Counted from the first letter of the stretch, positions 39,846 through 53,109 are shown. The stretch: 64,000 nt of DNA from Staphylococcus pettenkoferi (GCF_026659735.1 NZ_JANSKK010000017.1:96353-160352), one strand, 5' to 3'. A program made the numbers and translations. The notes: a model not told the origin generated them from the letters alone.

Positions 39846-40751
39846 TTATTCGCCACTTTCAATATGTGCATCGCGATGTTGCACATATACATGATAATCA
39901 AAGCTTTCTTTCAATTCTGAGCCGATTCTTTTCGCTAATGCGACAGAGCGGTGCTGTCCACCTGTACAACCTATCGCAATAACGAGCTGAGATTTACCTT
40001 CTTTCTTATAACCTGGAATCATAAATTTCAATAAATCCATGAGTTTGTTATAGAAAATTTCTGTTTCTTTCCATTTCATCACATACTGATAGACACTATC
40101 ATCTTCACCTGTTAAAGGTCTTAATGATTCAACATAGTACGGGTTAGGTAAGAAACGCACATCAAAGACGAGATCCGCATCAATTTGAATCCCATGCTTA
40201 AACCCAAAGCTCGTTACGTTAATACTAAAAGGCTCGTATTTATTAGATGTGAAATAGTCATTAATGCGTTTTTTCAATTCTTTCGTTGTGAGATGCGTCG
40301 TATCAATCGTATAGTTGGCTAAACTTTTAATTTCTGATAACAATTTACGCTCTTCATCAATCGCTTCGACTAACGAACGTTGACCTTGATCGTTTAATGG
40401 GTGTGCACGTCGAGACTCTTTATAACGTGAAATCAATTTCTCGTTCGTCGCTTCTAAGAACATTAAATCTACAATAACATCATTACGACTCTTGATTTGA
40501 TCAATTTCTTTAATCAAAGATTTAAATAATTCTTTGCCTCTCAGGTCGATGGCAATAGCGACTTTCTGTAACGATGGATTCCCTTGCTCCATCAGTTCTA
40601 CAAATTTCGGCAAGAGTATCGGCGGTAAATTATCGACACAGAAGTAGCCGATGTCTTCTAAAGTTTGTATCACAAATGATTTACCTGCCCCTGATAATCC
40701 TGTTACGACTAACAGTTCACTTTTCACAATATCTTTGTCATCTCGTTGCAT
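39846..40751 (-). CDS. rapZ: RapZ/YvcJ nucleotide-binding protein
   Basis: A 301-residue P-loop protein: [20 protein letters not shown] (about residues 18-37), [28 protein letters not shown] near residue 214, and [14 protein letters not shown] in the C-terminal domain. RapZ proteins bind nucleotides and, in other bacteria, regulatory RNA or metabolites controlling amino sugar synthesis. First gene of the rapZ-yvcK-whiA operon. Confidence 0.95.
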   Translation of the reverse strand: MQRDDKDIVKSELLVVTGLSGAGKSFVIQTLEDIGYFCVDNLPPILLPKFVELMEQGNPSLQKVAIAIDLRGKELFKSLIKEIDQIKSRNDVIVDLMFLEATNEKLISRYKESRRAHPLNDQGQRSLVEAIDEERKLLSEIKSLANYTIDTTHLTTKELKKRINDYFTSNKYEPFSINVTSFGFKHGIQIDADLVFDVRFLPNPYYVESLRPLTGEDDSVYQYVMKWKETEIFYNKLMDLLKFMIPGYKKEGKSQLVIAIGCTGGQHRSVALAKRIGSELKESFDYHVYVQHRDAHIESGE

Positions 40752-41095
40752 TTCTCAATCCACCATCCGTTGCTTTATGTTATGTTGTTGCTGCTTTGTT
40801 TCACGTTACCTTTTCTTCAACGTCTTCTATGCTTGACCACAAGTCAACTATGTAAAATTTCAATTATTTTAAGCTACAATTTAGAGCTGCTCTTGCGATA
40901 AAGAACGTCTATCTCTCCATCATATTTTACATGAAAAGTCATACATATCACAATGTTAAGTTCAGGAGTTGAGCTGAATATACTATGGGCAATGTAAGAT
41001 CTCCGGACGCTATACGCCATCATTATGTATAGAAAAGAGATTCATAGAGAGTCAAATTACCCTCGATATGAATCTCTCGGAAGATAGAAACTCAA
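40752..41095. other. Gene-free interval between rapZ and trxB
   Basis: This 344-bp stretch contains the rapZ promoter region and the trxB terminator. No ORF with a credible ribosome site, and no RNA gene recognised. Confidence 0.6.
41030..41077 (-). terminator. trxB terminator
   Basis: AGAGATTCATA / TATGAATCTCT, a perfect 11-bp stem with a 20-base loop, followed on the minus strand by TTTCTA. Confidence 0.85.
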
Positions 41096-42040
<945 letters not shown>

Positions 42041-42104
42041 CTACATTGCCTCCTAGTTATTTATCATCAAGCGCATTATATAACACGCCCTATATTTGTA
42101 AAAA

Positions 42105-43541
42105 CTATATGCTCATGAATATATCTATTGCTTTATCGAGACGATAGTAAGTTAAATCAAACCAGTCACAGAGTTGTTTCTTCGTCATCTTCAGTCCTTC
42201 TGAACTGAAATACAAATAGATAGTTGCAGCTACAAAAGGTTCTACTTCAGGCAACTCGTCATAGGTATCAATAATGGTTTCTGCTAAATCAATCCATCTG
42301 ATAAATACATCTTGATATTGTCTCAATGACGGTTGCTCATATATCGCTTGTAAACCTCGATGTATAAAATCCAATTTATTTAACTTTAAATCTTGAATGA
42401 GATAGGTGAGATAAAGTTTTTCATAATCATTCATACTTTCAAGTATCTTCCAGATTTCTTCAGTGAGTAGAATCTCTCGGCCCTTCAATTGATTAAGCAA
42501 GAAAATACCATAAATACGATAATGGTCATCGTCATCTAAAAGTAATGGCAAGATTTGAGTATTAAATTGTTCTTTGCTCTTCTCTATCATCCAAGGTGGA
42601 TAACCGCTTTCTACTTGAGAGACTTCGCGTAATTTATTCCAATAATATTCACTATCCTCAATATTTCCTAGGAAATAATTGTTATAGCTTAAGGCGTGAT
42701 ACATCTGTAAAGATAAGAACTTCCCTTTTTTATAAAGCGGAACGAGTAGTTTCTGAGAAGCCTCGTATTGTTTCAAGTAACTTAAGACAATGCCAAGTTT
42801 AAATGACTCGTCGTCATTCATAGGCACGACTTTACTGAGTAATTTCAAATAACGTTGATACTTCTCTGTCTCGTTCATATTATGCAACAACAACGTATAG
42901 TGACAGAGTGCATGCACATCTGTATTATCTTCAGCAAGTAACGCTTCAAACATCGTTTTGGCTGTCTCGTACTCGTTCATATACAAGTAGCACATAGCCA
43001 AGAGATTTCTCACGATACGATGTTGCTGGATTTCTTCACTTTGTCTATAGATGAAATCATGAGCTGCTTCCATACGTCCCTGTGAGAATAAATATTGGAA
43101 GATGAGTTGAGTCGAGAATAATTGTGCTTCCTTTTCCAAGTTCTCTGGTGCATGATAAGAGACTTCGAACATAGACTCTAACTCTTTTTGATAATCTTTA
43201 TTGCCCGAAATAATCACGTAATTAATTCCAAATAAGAATGCTTTGTTCGGTTCATTTAATGTAATGTTTAATTGACTTAATTCATAATAACTCTCTTCGA
43301 CATTCGCACCTTCTGCAATTTGTTCGAAATAGAGCGCTTCAGCCTTTTTTCCTAAACCTAATTTCGTCAATGACGTAGCATATTTATTCAGCACTTGAAA
43401 GTCTTGAGGTGACGCTTCCAGCACTTTTTGAAAATACGTTGCCGCTTTTTTAAAATCTTGTTGCGCAAATCGATGCTCAGCCATATTACGATAGAAACTT
43501 TCATCTCTCTTCATTGGAATCACATTGTTGCGTTGTGCCAT
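42105..43541 (-). CDS. TPR-repeat protein
   Basis: A 478-residue soluble protein with tetratricopeptide-type helical repeats in its first half (AEHRFAQQDFKKAATYFQKV, about residues 21-40, and further copies to about 290) and a helical C-terminal domain. AAGGAGGTGACC precedes the ATG. Homologues stand between the acetyltransferase and trxB genes in other staphylococci. Partners unknown. Confidence 0.85.
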   Translation of the reverse strand: MAQRNNVIPMKRDESFYRNMAEHRFAQQDFKKAATYFQKVLEASPQDFQVLNKYATSLTKLGLGKKAEALYFEQIAEGANVEESYYELSQLNITLNEPNKAFLFGINYVIISGNKDYQKELESMFEVSYHAPENLEKEAQLFSTQLIFQYLFSQGRMEAAHDFIYRQSEEIQQHRIVRNLLAMCYLYMNEYETAKTMFEALLAEDNTDVHALCHYTLLLHNMNETEKYQRYLKLLSKVVPMNDDESFKLGIVLSYLKQYEASQKLLVPLYKKGKFLSLQMYHALSYNNYFLGNIEDSEYYWNKLREVSQVESGYPPWMIEKSKEQFNTQILPLLLDDDDHYRIYGIFLLNQLKGREILLTEEIWKILESMNDYEKLYLTYLIQDLKLNKLDFIHRGLQAIYEQPSLRQYQDVFIRWIDLAETIIDTYDELPEVEPFVAATIYLYFSSEGLKMTKKQLCDWFDLTYYRLDKAIDIFMSI

Positions 43542-43561
43542 GGGGTCACCTCCTTTAATCT

Positions 43562-44041
43562 TTAGTCTTTAATGATTTGCATTGGATTCCCTTTTACTAA
43601 AGCCCCGTCAGGAACATCTTTACTCACGACAGTTCCTGCAGCGACTTGAACATTCGATCCAATATGAATACCAGGTAGTATTATAACATTCGCACCTATC
43701 AATGTATTGTCACCAATATTCACTCGACCTTTACGATGTGCTTGAACTGTGAATTCATGAGTGAGAATGGTCGTGTTATATCCAATGACACAATTCTCCC
43801 CTATCGTTATCAGTTCAGGATAGAGTATATCCGGTACAACTTTAAAAGCAAACGCTGTATGTTGACCAATCGTCATGTTTAACAAATGAATATATACCCA
43901 GCGCTTGAGCTTTAAACTGGGTATATAACGTGTTAACTCTATGATCAGCGTATTCTTAAATAAACGGCCGCGTTGCACAAAACGATACATTTGCCACAGT
44001 GGGTTGGCACCTTTCACTTTCTGTTCCTGTAACTTGCGCAC
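43562..44041 (-). CDS. Acyltransferase with left-handed beta-helix
   Basis: A 159-residue protein with hexapeptide repeats: [20 protein letters not shown], then [20 protein letters not shown] and [20 protein letters not shown], ending VKGNPMQII. These form the parallel beta-helix of maltose/galactoside O-acetyltransferase relatives. It starts at the lgt stop, and hprK-lgt-acyltransferase look like one operon. Substrate unknown. Confidence 0.9.
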   Translation of the reverse strand: MRKLQEQKVKGANPLWQMYRFVQRGRLFKNTLIIELTRYIPSLKLKRWVYIHLLNMTIGQHTAFAFKVVPDILYPELITIGENCVIGYNTTILTHEFTVQAHRKGRVNIGDNTLIGANVIILPGIHIGSNVQVAAGTVVSKDVPDGALVKGNPMQIIKD

Positions 44042-44886
44042 TAACGCTCACCTGCTCGTTGATTTGGCCATGGTAAAGGCTTAGCTTCTTTAAAACGTTG
44101 TGGTTTGAACTTCACGTGTCTAATAATAATGATGACGATACCTACAACCATGAGAACGATAGACATCAGTTGGGCGATGCGGATATGACTCGTCAACATT
44201 AAACTATCAGTACGTAATCCTTCCACAAAGAAACGACCGATTGAATACCAAATGAGATATAACGCAAACGTATCACCGATTCTCAAGTGCTTGCGTAGAC
44301 TGAGTAGGATGATAAATCCAAGGACATCCCAAATCGATTCATATAAAAATGTGGGATGGTAATAAACACCATTAATATACATATTATCAATAATAAAGTC
44401 AGGAATATGTAAGTGTTCTAAAAATGAGCGTGATACTGGTCCGCCATGTGCCTCATGATTCATAAAGTTACCCCAACGTCCGATACCTTGAGCAAGTATC
44501 ATACTTGGTGCGGCGATATCTCCCATTTGAAATGGATTAATATTTTTACGCTTACAGATGAAAATACCTGTAATGAAGCCACCGATAATACCACCGTGAA
44601 TGGCGATGCCTCCATGCCAAATCTTCGGTATTTCCGCTGGATGCTGCGCATAATATGGAAATTGGAAGATAACAAAGTATATCCGAGCGACGATAAAGCC
44701 AATAATCGCACTCCAAAAGAGAATATCTACGAGTACGTCTTTATCAAATCCGACACGTTGAAGTGTTCGTTGCGCTATAAAGTAACCTAATAATATGCCA
44801 CAAGCGATGATAATACCGTACCATCGCACCGCAATAGGTCCTAATTGAAAGGCAACGGGATCGATGTAATTTAGAGTTAAATTCAT
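44041..44886 (-). CDS. lgt: Prolipoprotein diacylglyceryl transferase
   Basis: A 281-residue membrane enzyme with seven or so transmembrane helices and the Lgt signature [18 protein letters not shown] (about residues 136-153), as well as [13 protein letters not shown] and [19 protein letters not shown]. It attaches diacylglyceryl to the lipobox cysteine of prolipoproteins, such as the four encoded in this window. It starts directly after hprK. Confidence 0.96.
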   Translation of the reverse strand: MNLTLNYIDPVAFQLGPIAVRWYGIIIACGILLGYFIAQRTLQRVGFDKDVLVDILFWSAIIGFIVARIYFVIFQFPYYAQHPAEIPKIWHGGIAIHGGIIGGFITGIFICKRKNINPFQMGDIAAPSMILAQGIGRWGNFMNHEAHGGPVSRSFLEHLHIPDFIIDNMYINGVYYHPTFLYESIWDVLGFIILLSLRKHLRIGDTFALYLIWYSIGRFFVEGLRTDSLMLTSHIRIAQLMSIVLMVVGIVIIIIRHVKFKPQRFKEAKPLPWPNQRAGER

Positions 44887-44889
44887 GCC

Positions 44890-45831
44890 TTAGTTCTCCT
44901 TGTCCTGTTCTTTCTGGCTATTTCTTAATATTTCGGCGTTTAAACGGTCATTAAATTCTTCCGCTGTATTAATCCCCATGACATTCAAGCGATAATTCAT
45001 CGCTGCAACTTCGATAATAACCGCAACGTTACGACCTGGTCGCACTGGAATGGTCTTCTTCGTAATTTCCGTTTCTAATATTCGCAGCGTTTCTTCATTA
45101 AGTCCAACGCGATCATACAATTTATCTTCATGCCAATTTTCTAAATGAATATTTAAACGTATACGTTTTTCTGTAAGTATTGAACCTGCCCCGAATAGTG
45201 TCATCACATTGATGATACCTAAGCCTCGAATTTCAAGTAAATGTTCGATGAGCTTAGGTGGCTTTCCTATAAGTTCGTCTTTCGTGATTTCACGAATTTC
45301 GACATTGTCATCTGCAACAAGGCGGTGTCCACGTTTGATAAGTTCTAGTGCAGTTTCACTTTTACCGATGCCAGAATCACCTGTAATTAAGACACCTACG
45401 CCATATACATCGACCAACACGCCGTGGATTGACGTTGTCTTAGCAAGCTCGTGTTCTAGGAAAGTAGTGAGTCGACTCATGAGCTGCGTTGTCGCTACTG
45501 ATGACATAATGAGAGGCGTATCGAGTTCTTCAGCGGCTTGATACAACTCTTGAGGTGGCTCAAGATCACGAGTAACGATAATAGCGGGCGTTTCAGGACG
45601 ACACAATTTGCGCATACGCCCTTGTCTCTCCTCGTCTGGTAATAAATTATAGAACGATAACTCTGTCGTTCCGAGCAGTTGAATGCGGTCTGAAGCATAG
45701 TGAGAGAAATAGCCTGCCATTTCAAGACCTGGTCTTGAGATATCAGTATTCATAATCTTCTTATTCAGACCTTGTTCTCCAGCCACGAGTTTCAGTTCAA
45801 AGCGTTCAATAATACTTTTCGTAGTTAACAT
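44890..45831 (-). CDS. hprK: HPr kinase/phosphorylase
   Basis: A 313-residue bifunctional enzyme that phosphorylates HPr on Ser46 and reverses it, the central switch of carbon catabolite repression. Walker A GDSGIGKS at residues 151-158 and the K3 signature region [20 protein letters not shown] (about residues 203-222). The start at 45831 follows GAGGTG; a TTG-started extension to 45864 is unlikely. Confidence 0.95.
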   Translation of the reverse strand: MLTTKSIIERFELKLVAGEQGLNKKIMNTDISRPGLEMAGYFSHYASDRIQLLGTTELSFYNLLPDEERQGRMRKLCRPETPAIIVTRDLEPPQELYQAAEELDTPLIMSSVATTQLMSRLTTFLEHELAKTTSIHGVLVDVYGVGVLITGDSGIGKSETALELIKRGHRLVADDNVEIREITKDELIGKPPKLIEHLLEIRGLGIINVMTLFGAGSILTEKRIRLNIHLENWHEDKLYDRVGLNEETLRILETEITKKTIPVRPGRNVAVIIEVAAMNYRLNVMGINTAEEFNDRLNAEILRNSQKEQDKEN

Positions 45832-46329
45832 CCGTACACCTCTATCACTCTTAGTACTTTTCAAGTCAGCTGATGCTGATTGATGTAAAAGTCACTACAT
45901 TCATTTCATTCTATCATTATTTCACCATAAAAGTGAATTGGCTCTAATCATTGTCATAAAATAGTAACCTTGGAAGTAGCTCAGAAATATGTAATATCGT
46001 AGTTCTATCACCACAAGTAGTGCGAGAGTTTGAGACAGCTACGTGCCCTCTTGTATTCAACCAGCAACCACGCTTAGAGTTTATGACATATTCTTATAAA
46101 AATCGACAATGATTCAAAACAGATTCTTATCTTTCATAGTGAATTGTAATATGCATACACTCATTACACCATACTACTTTAGTGTCATGATATCAAAAAG
46201 CATTATTGGAACACATTAAAAGTTGATTAGGAACAGTATAAATAGCGAAGTAAGACGTGAGATGCAATGATATAAAAAGGCATTCTCACTTTCTAACTTA
46301 CTCAAGAAAATGAGAATGCCAATTTCTAT
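45832..46329. other. Gene-free interval between hprK and uvrA
   Basis: About 500 bp with the hprK upstream region at one end and the uvrA terminator at the other. No ORF or RNA gene can be supported. Confidence 0.6.
46272..46320 (-). terminator. uvrA terminator
   Basis: GGCATTCTCA / TGAGAATGCC, a perfect 10-bp stem with a 22-base loop, followed by TTTTTATA on the minus strand. Confidence 0.88.
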
Positions 46330-49164
46330 CTAATGGCGTGTATCTCTTTCTAATACAGGTTTCAAGTATTGACCTGTATAACTTTCTTTAACTTCAGCCA
46401 CCTCTTCAGGTGTACCTGTCGCTACAATGGTGCCACCACCGTCGCCACCTTCTGGTCCTAAATCAATCAGATAGTCTGCTTTCTTAATAACATCTAAGTT
46501 ATGCTCGATGATAACTACGGTATCGCCATTATCAACGAGTTTATTGAGCACATTCAGCAGACGACGAATATCATCAACGTGAAGTCCTGTCGTTGGTTCG
46601 TCTAAGATGTAGATTGAACGACCTGTAGAGCGTTTGTGTAATTCGGAAGCAAGTTTAACACGTTGTGCTTCACCACCTGAAAGTGTCGTCGCAGGTTGAC
46701 CTAACTTCACATAACCTAAACCTACATCTACTAATGTCTTCAATTTGCGGTGGATCTTCGGCACATTTTCAAAGAAGTGAGTTGCTTCTTCAGCCGTCAT
46801 CGCAAGTACATCCGCGATATTCTTACCTTTATAAGTCACTTCTAATGTTTCGCGATTATAGCGTTTACCATCACAAACTTCACAAGGTACATACACATCC
46901 GGTAAGAAGTGCATTTCAATCTTGATGATTCCGTCACCTTTACATGCTTCACAACGCCCGCCTTTAACGTTGAAGCTGAAACGGCCTTTAGAATAGCCTC
47001 TAATCTTCGCTTCATTTGTTTGAGCAAAGATGTCACGTATATCATCGAACACACCCGTATAAGTCGCTGGGTTAGAGCGCGGAGTGCGTCCAATTGGAGA
47101 TTGGTCGATATCAATAACTTTATCTAGTTGATCAAGTCCATCGATACCATCGTTATCACCAGGTTTTACTTTCGAGTTATTAATTTCTTTCGATAACGTT
47201 TTGTAGAGAACTTCGTTGACTAATGAACTTTTACCAGAACCTGATACACCAGTAACGACTGTCATTGTAGATAGCGGTAAATCCACGTTAACGTCCTTCA
47301 AGTTATTACTACGTGCACCTTTAATATGAAGCTTTCTATCTGTAATCTCACGTCGATGTTCAGGAACTTCTATTAACTTCTGACCACTCAAATACTGACC
47401 AGTAAGCGATGATTTCTTTCTCATGACTTGCTTAGGTGTACCGCTCGCAACGATTTCACCGCCATGCTCACCTGCACCAGGACCAACATCAATAAGATAA
47501 TCCGCTGCACGCATGGTATCATCGTCGTGTTCAACTACGATTAATGTATTACCTAAATCACGCATCTCTTTCAATGTATTGATGAGACGGTCATTATCAC
47601 GTTGGTGTAAACCAATTGAAGGTTCATCAAGCACATATAATACACCTGTCAGTCTTGAACCTATCTGAGTAGCTAAGCGAATACGCTGTGCTTCACCACC
47701 TGATAAAGTTCCTGCTGATCGATCTAATGTAAGATACTCAAGTCCTACATTATACAAGAATTTCAGACGTGAATAGATTTCTTTAAGAATTTGATCTGCA
47801 ATTGTGCGATCTTGACTAGAAAGTTCTAGGTTGTCGTAATAATTTAACGCTTCTCCAATGGAATAAGCCACAACATCGCCTATATTTTTATTTCCTACAT
47901 AAACAGAGAGTGCTTCACGACTCAAACGTTTACCATGACAAGTTTGACATGTAAGCTGCGTCATATACTTACTCATCATCTCACGCGTGTACTCTGAAGG
48001 TGATTCATGATAACGTCGATTAACGTTGTGAACAACCCCTTCAAATTCCATGGTTCTTTTACGTTTTTGTCCGTTTCTTTGACGGAACATAAATTCAATC
48101 TTCTTACCTTTTGAACCATACATTAAAATGTCTTTCTGACGTTGTGTGAGCTTCTTGTAAGGTTTATCCATATCAATTTTATAAACTTCACACACGCGTT
48201 TCAGTAGCGTTGGATAGAAATCGGAGCTCGTTGGTTCCCAAGGTAATATAGCACCTTCATTCAATGTCTTGTTTGGGTCAGGTACGACTAAATCTAAATC
48301 TACACGTAGGATTTGTCCTAGACCATCACATGTTGGACAAGCACCAAACGGACTGTTGAAACTAAACATACGAGGTTCTAATTCGCCAATAGAAAAACCA
48401 CAGATTGGACACGCATGGTTCTCTGAGAATTTCATCTCTTCGTCACCGATGACATCAACAATGAGCGTACCTTCTGAGAGTTGAAGCGCCGTTTCAATAG
48501 AATCTGCAAGCCGTGTTTCGATGCCTGGTTTAACTACTAATCGATCGACTACAACCTCAATTGAATGGTTCTTGTTCTTATCTAATTCAGGTACCTCATT
48601 TACATCTGTAATCTCACCGTCGACACGTACACGAACATACCCCTTTTTACTAATATCGTCGATAAGCTTTTCATGTGAGCCTTTGCGATGTGAAACGACA
48701 GGCGCTAAGAGTTGAATCTTCGTACGTTCCTCTAAATCGAGTATACGATCTGTCATCTGTTGCACTGTTTGAGATTCGATTTCTATGCCGTGGTTAGGAC
48801 AATATGGCTTACCTACACGTGCATATAACAAACGAATATAGTCATAAATTTCCGTTACTGTTGCAACAGTAGAACGCGGGTTCTTACTCGTCGTTTTCTG
48901 ATCAATTGATATCGCTGGAGATAACCCTTCAATACTGTCGACATCTGGCTTATCCATTTGACCTAAGAATTGACGCGCGTATGCACTGAGTGATTCGACA
49001 TAGCGTCTTTGTCCTTCAGCATAAATCGTATCAAAAGCAAGTGAAGATTTACCTGAACCTGATAAACCTGTCATCACGACGAGTTTATTCTTAGGTATTT
49101 CAATATCTACACCTTTTAAATTGTGTGCTCTTGCTCCTCTAATTGAAATGGATGGTTGTTTCAT
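46330..49164 (-). CDS. uvrA: Excinuclease ABC subunit A
   Basis: A 944-residue double ABC-type ATPase. First Walker [21 protein letters not shown] (about residues 33-52), second [18 protein letters not shown] near residue 643. Zinc-binding [20 protein letters not shown] and [20 protein letters not shown] are intact, as are both LSGGEAQR signatures. It finds bulky DNA damage together with UvrB, encoded five bases upstream. Confidence 0.98.
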   Translation of the reverse strand: MKQPSISIRGARAHNLKGVDIEIPKNKLVVMTGLSGSGKSSLAFDTIYAEGQRRYVESLSAYARQFLGQMDKPDVDSIEGLSPAISIDQKTTSKNPRSTVATVTEIYDYIRLLYARVGKPYCPNHGIEIESQTVQQMTDRILDLEERTKIQLLAPVVSHRKGSHEKLIDDISKKGYVRVRVDGEITDVNEVPELDKNKNHSIEVVVDRLVVKPGIETRLADSIETALQLSEGTLIVDVIGDEEMKFSENHACPICGFSIGELEPRMFSFNSPFGACPTCDGLGQILRVDLDLVVPDPNKTLNEGAILPWEPTSSDFYPTLLKRVCEVYKIDMDKPYKKLTQRQKDILMYGSKGKKIEFMFRQRNGQKRKRTMEFEGVVHNVNRRYHESPSEYTREMMSKYMTQLTCQTCHGKRLSREALSVYVGNKNIGDVVAYSIGEALNYYDNLELSSQDRTIADQILKEIYSRLKFLYNVGLEYLTLDRSAGTLSGGEAQRIRLATQIGSRLTGVLYVLDEPSIGLHQRDNDRLINTLKEMRDLGNTLIVVEHDDDTMRAADYLIDVGPGAGEHGGEIVASGTPKQVMRKKSSLTGQYLSGQKLIEVPEHRREITDRKLHIKGARSNNLKDVNVDLPLSTMTVVTGVSGSGKSSLVNEVLYKTLSKEINNSKVKPGDNDGIDGLDQLDKVIDIDQSPIGRTPRSNPATYTGVFDDIRDIFAQTNEAKIRGYSKGRFSFNVKGGRCEACKGDGIIKIEMHFLPDVYVPCEVCDGKRYNRETLEVTYKGKNIADVLAMTAEEATHFFENVPKIHRKLKTLVDVGLGYVKLGQPATTLSGGEAQRVKLASELHKRSTGRSIYILDEPTTGLHVDDIRRLLNVLNKLVDNGDTVVIIEHNLDVIKKADYLIDLGPEGGDGGGTIVATGTPEEVAEVKESYTGQYLKPVLERDTRH

Positions 49165-49169
49165 TCATG

Positions 49170-51152
49170 TCACCCTTCTGCTTTTAATTCAAATAACATA
49201 TCACGAAGTTCGGTTGCTTTCTCGAAGTCGAGATCTTTCGCTGCTTGTTTCATTTCTTTTTCTATATTATCAATTGTTTTTTCACGCTCTTTTTTAGACA
49301 TTTTCTTAGGCACTTCGGTTTGTTTCTTCTCGTTCGTGTCGTCGTTCTCCACCGTCGCGCTGATAACATCGTGAATCTTCTTATTAATTGTAGTAGGCGT
49401 GATATTATGTTCTTCATTAAACTTCATTTGAATTTCACGACGACGTTGTGTTTCATCTATGGCGTGTTGCATAGAATCTGTGATCTTATCGCCGTACATG
49501 ATTACTTCCCCTTCGCTATTACGCGCTGCACGTCCGATAGTTTGGACGAGAGAACGTTCCGAACGAAGGAATCCTTCTTTATCAGCATCAAGAATTACTA
49601 CAAGAGAAACTTCTGGTATATCAAGTCCTTCTCTCAAGAGGTTAATCCCTACAATAACATCATACGTACCCATACGTAAGTCACGGATCGTTTCAATACG
49701 CTCGAGCGTCTTAATTTCCGAGTGTAAGTAATTGACCTTGATTCCCGCTTCTTTCATATATGTCGTTAAGTCTTCACTCATCTTCTTGGTTAACGTCGTA
49801 ACTAGGACACGCTCATTTCGCTCGATACGCGTGTGGATTTCACTGAGTAAGTCATCAATTTGATTCTCAGTTGGTCGGACATCAATTTTAGGATCCAACA
49901 ACCCTGTTGGACGGATGATTTGTTCCACCATCTCGTCGGTATGTTCCATTTCATACGGACCAGGCGTAGCTGAGACATAAACGAGTTGATTCGTTTTCTC
50001 TTCAAACTCTTCAAATTTAAGTGGACGGTTATCCATTGCACTTGGTAAACGGAAACCGTGATCGACTAACACTTGTTTACGCGCACGGTCACCATTATAC
50101 ATTCCACGAATTTGAGGTAACGTCACGTGAGATTCATCAATCATCACTAACCAATCGTCACCAAAGTAATCAAGCAATGTATATGGTGTAGAGCCTAATG
50201 GACGTAATGTTAGATGCACAGAGTAGTTCTCGATGCCAGAACAGAAGCCCATTTCTCTCATCATCTCTAAATCATAGTTCGTACGTTGTTCGAGACGTTG
50301 TGCCTCTAATAGTTTGTTCTCAGAACGCAATTCTTCTAAACGCTCTTCAAGTTCTTTCTCGATGCGTTGAATTGCCACTTTCATCTTCTCATCACGAGTA
50401 ACGAAGTGGGAAGCCGGGAAGATTGCAAAATGTTCTCTATCTCTGAGCACTTCACCTGTTAAGTAGTTAACTTCACGGATACGATCAATTTCATCACCGA
50501 AGAATTCCACACGGATACACATTTCTTCTCGAGAAGCAGGGAAGATTTCTACGACGTCCCCTCTCACTCTAAAAGTACCGCGTTGGAAATCAATATCATT
50601 GCGTGTATATTGAACATCAACGAGTTTACGTAATAACTCGCTGCGATCCATTTCCATACCTACTCGAATACTCACTACTAAGTCGCGGTATTCTTTCGGG
50701 TTACCTAAACCGTAAATACAGCTGACACTAGCGATGATAATGACATCGTCTCTTTCAAATAACGCACTCGTAGCAGAGTGACGTAATTGGTCAATTTCAT
50801 CGTTAATAGAAGCATCTTTCTCAATAAAGGTGTCAGTTGAAGGTACATACGCTTCAGGTTGATAATAATCATAGTAACTCACGAAATATTCTACTCTATT
50901 TTCAGGGAAGAACTCTTTAAACTCGCTGTAAAGTTGCCCCGCCAACGTCTTGTTATGAGCAATTATTAAGGTAGGTTTGCCTACTTCTTTAATTACGTTA
51001 CTCATCGTAAAGGTCTTACCTGTACCTGTGGCACCCAGTAAGGTTTGATGACGCTTACCTGCTTTAACGCCGTCTGCAATCTTTTTAATCGCTTGAGGTT
51101 GATCCCCTTGTGGTTCGAATTCGGAAGATAACTTAAATGGATGGTGCTCCAT
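49170..51152 (-). CDS. uvrB: Excinuclease ABC subunit B
   Basis: A 660-residue helicase-like damage verifier. Walker [21 protein letters not shown] (about residues 38-57), beta-hairpin region [20 protein letters not shown], motif [12 protein letters not shown], helicase motifs QTIGRAARN, and the C-terminal UVR domain (about residues 622-658). First gene of the uvrB-uvrA operon, with a LexA box 112 bp upstream. Confidence 0.98.
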   Translation of the reverse strand: MEHHPFKLSSEFEPQGDQPQAIKKIADGVKAGKRHQTLLGATGTGKTFTMSNVIKEVGKPTLIIAHNKTLAGQLYSEFKEFFPENRVEYFVSYYDYYQPEAYVPSTDTFIEKDASINDEIDQLRHSATSALFERDDVIIIASVSCIYGLGNPKEYRDLVVSIRVGMEMDRSELLRKLVDVQYTRNDIDFQRGTFRVRGDVVEIFPASREEMCIRVEFFGDEIDRIREVNYLTGEVLRDREHFAIFPASHFVTRDEKMKVAIQRIEKELEERLEELRSENKLLEAQRLEQRTNYDLEMMREMGFCSGIENYSVHLTLRPLGSTPYTLLDYFGDDWLVMIDESHVTLPQIRGMYNGDRARKQVLVDHGFRLPSAMDNRPLKFEEFEEKTNQLVYVSATPGPYEMEHTDEMVEQIIRPTGLLDPKIDVRPTENQIDDLLSEIHTRIERNERVLVTTLTKKMSEDLTTYMKEAGIKVNYLHSEIKTLERIETIRDLRMGTYDVIVGINLLREGLDIPEVSLVVILDADKEGFLRSERSLVQTIGRAARNSEGEVIMYGDKITDSMQHAIDETQRRREIQMKFNEEHNITPTTINKKIHDVISATVENDDTNEKKQTEVPKKMSKKEREKTIDNIEKEMKQAAKDLDFEKATELRDMLFELKAEG

Positions 51153-51236
51153 ATATCATACACTCCTATTGATTAATCGCTAATAATTGTCATCTCTGAC
51201 ACTTCTTATTTCTATTCGCCCGTTATACTTATCCAT

Positions 51237-51266
51237 ATTCTAACAGATTCATCATACGAAGTCCAA
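51237..51266 (-). promoter_or_regulatory. uvrB promoter
   Basis: On the minus strand TTGGAC (51261-51266), 18 bp, TAGAAT (51237-51242). The -35 overlaps the LexA box. Confidence 0.7.
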
Positions 51267-51277
51267 ACGTTTGTTCG
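51264..51277. promoter_or_regulatory. LexA (SOS) box upstream of uvrB
   Basis: CAAAC-GTTT-GTTCG, nine of ten matches to the Gram-positive LexA consensus CGAAC-N4-GTTCG. It overlaps the -35 of the uvrB promoter, so uvrBA is expected to be induced by DNA damage. Confidence 0.8.
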
Positions 51278-51412
51278 CTTCTTATCAACTTATTTTGTAG
51301 CATAAAAAAGAGTCTGAGACAAAACCAAAATTGACTCAAGAATTTATCTTAAGCTAGCTATTTATTTATCTCAGAAGTAAATTACCTTTAATATATCGGG
51401 TCATTTTTCAAC

Positions 51413-51447
51413 ATAAAAAAACAAACATAGTTACTTATCTATGTTTG
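51413..51447 (-). terminator. Terminator after csbA
   Basis: CAAACATAG / CTATGTTTG, perfect 9-bp stem with 8-base loop, followed on the minus strand by TTTTTTTATG. It lies about 80 bp after the csbA stop. Confidence 0.85.
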
Positions 51448-51524
51448 CCTATTTTAAAAATTTTAAACCTGTAGGGCTAGCGTCTAGCCGGCCATATAAT
51501 AAGAACAGAAATGGAACATTACAG

Positions 51525-51758
51525 TTACTCATCATCCTGATGTTTATGAAACTGTAATTGATCGATAATAAGATAACCTGCCGCCAGTGAAACGACATCT
51601 ATAAATATAATCCACTCGTTATGAAAGAAGCCTTTCCAAACAGAGACGCCAATCAATATTAATGTCAGTAATGTGCCAACCCACTTGCTGCGTGTGAGCA
51701 CACTAAAAAGCACTATCAGTACGCACGGAAAGAACGCCGCCATGAAATACCAAATCAA
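51525..51758 (-). CDS. csbA: CsbA-family membrane protein
   Basis: A 77-residue protein with three closely packed hydrophobic segments (FMAAFFPCVLIVLFSVLTRS; GTLLTLILIGVSVWKGF; IIFIDVVSLAAGYLIIDQL) and a short His/Asp C-terminus. Size and place upstream of uvrB match the CsbA/DUF2198 family, known in Bacillus as a SigB-controlled membrane protein. Function unknown. Confidence 0.82.
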   Translation of the reverse strand: MIWYFMAAFFPCVLIVLFSVLTRSKWVGTLLTLILIGVSVWKGFFHNEWIIFIDVVSLAAGYLIIDQLQFHKHQDDE

Positions 51759-52097
51759 TTCGCTTCACCCATTTCTCTTCTTCAAAATACTTACTCAAGT
51801 TGAACGCACTATTATAATATTTCTTCCACTTCATACTTCAATTTCACTAACTTTTAACGTACGAAATACCTAGATAAGTGTTTATCTAAATTATGCAAGT
51901 TTTAGCGTTATTTTTCAAAGTATTTTATAAGAGGATTGGAAATTTATTGTCGTACAGTTAAAGATATTAAACTGTCGCATTAATAAAGGAGCGACGCCAA
52001 CACTCTACTCATTTCATCTACTTTACAAAAAACACGCCAATATCTACCGTAAAACGATAGAAATAGACGCGTCTCTAATGTTATTCAAATCTATATC

Positions 52098-53090
52098 CTA
52101 GTGGATGTAGCTGTATTGACCTGGGTTTGTAACTGTACGGTATGATTTCTTACCGAAACCGCCATTCCAGTTCATTTCAGAAACAAGGATTGAACCATCA
52201 TTGTTCTTTCTTTCAACGACTCCTACGTGACCATAGCTACCTGCAGTAGTTTGGAAGACTGCACCAACTTCAGGTGTACGGTTTACAGTGTAACCGTTAC
52301 GTTGCGCAGCATTTGCCCAGTTGTTCGCATTGCCCCAATAGTTACCGATACCACGGCCTAACTGTTGACGGCGTTCAAATGCGTAGTAAGTACAGTAACC
52401 CCAACTGTATGAGTTGGCTGCATTTGTAGATGCTGGATGATGTACTGTTGCAGGTGCTGAGTAATGTTGTGACGCTTGAGGCGCTTTATTTGTCGTTGTA
52501 TAACTTTGTGGCGCTGTCGGCGTATAAGATTGTGTGTATGACGCTGGAGATGAAGTTTGTCCAGTCATAGGTGCTGTTTGTGTAGCTGGTGCTTGTGTTA
52601 CAGCTCCTGAATTAGCATTGTAAGATGGTGCTGAGTTATTAGCATTGTATGACGCATAGTTTGAATTTGATGCATAAGTCGTACCACCTTGGCTATAGGC
52701 TTGGTATAAGTTGTATAAATGCTCAGAACCCTTTTCAGAAATCGCTAGTAAATCACCTGGGTGAATCACATCACCTAAGTAAGGGTTTAATTGATAAAGT
52801 TGTTCTACTGTTAAGTCGTGAGCCGCTGCGATACCTTGAATTGAATCGCCTGCTTTCACTTCATAAATATCTACATCAGGAATGATTAGATCAGTTCCTG
52901 CGTTTACTGAATTACTATTTATATTATTAAGAGATTTAAGTTCGTTTGAATTAGTCGCAAATGTTGAAGCTATATCAGATAATTGTGCATCATCTTTCAC
53001 AGTGTGAACTTGATCTGCAGAGGCAACGCCATGAATTCCGAAAAACAAAGCTGCTGATGAGACTGCTGATAATGTAATCGTTTTCTTCAT
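52098..53090 (-). CDS. LysM-CHAP peptidoglycan hydrolase (SsaA/Sle1-like)
   Basis: A 330-residue secreted protein: signal peptide of about 25 residues ending GVASA, two LysM domains (about residues 27-71 and 74-118), a Ser/Thr/Asn/Gln linker, and a C-terminal CHAP domain from about 220 with the catalytic cysteine in YSWGYCTYYAFERR and histidine in SYGHVGVVE. CHAP enzymes cleave peptidoglycan amide bonds. The locus corresponds to an SsaA-like CHAP gene of S. aureus. A WalR-type box overlaps the leader. Confidence 0.93.
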   Translation of the reverse strand: MKKTITLSAVSSAALFFGIHGVASADQVHTVKDDAQLSDIASTFATNSNELKSLNNINSNSVNAGTDLIIPDVDIYEVKAGDSIQGIAAAHDLTVEQLYQLNPYLGDVIHPGDLLAISEKGSEHLYNLYQAYSQGGTTYASNSNYASYNANNSAPSYNANSGAVTQAPATQTAPMTGQTSSPASYTQSYTPTAPQSYTTTNKAPQASQHYSAPATVHHPASTNAANSYSWGYCTYYAFERRQQLGRGIGNYWGNANNWANAAQRNGYTVNRTPEVGAVFQTTAGSYGHVGVVERKNNDGSILVSEMNWNGGFGKKSYRTVTNPGQYSYIH

Positions 53091-53109
53091 AATTAGTTCA
53101 ATCCTTCGC

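Larger units (their letters stand above)
51153..51524. other. Interval between uvrB and csbA
   Basis: Holds the uvrB promoter and LexA box, the csbA-side terminator (51413-51447) and a short GGCTAG-CGT-CTAGCC palindrome (51475-51489). No ORF is supported. Confidence 0.65.

Noticed and set aside
51475..51489. Palindrome GGCTAG-CGT-CTAGCC near csbA
   Set aside because: Short, without T-run, and no second copy noticed in the window. Not enough to call a regulatory site or a mobile repeat.
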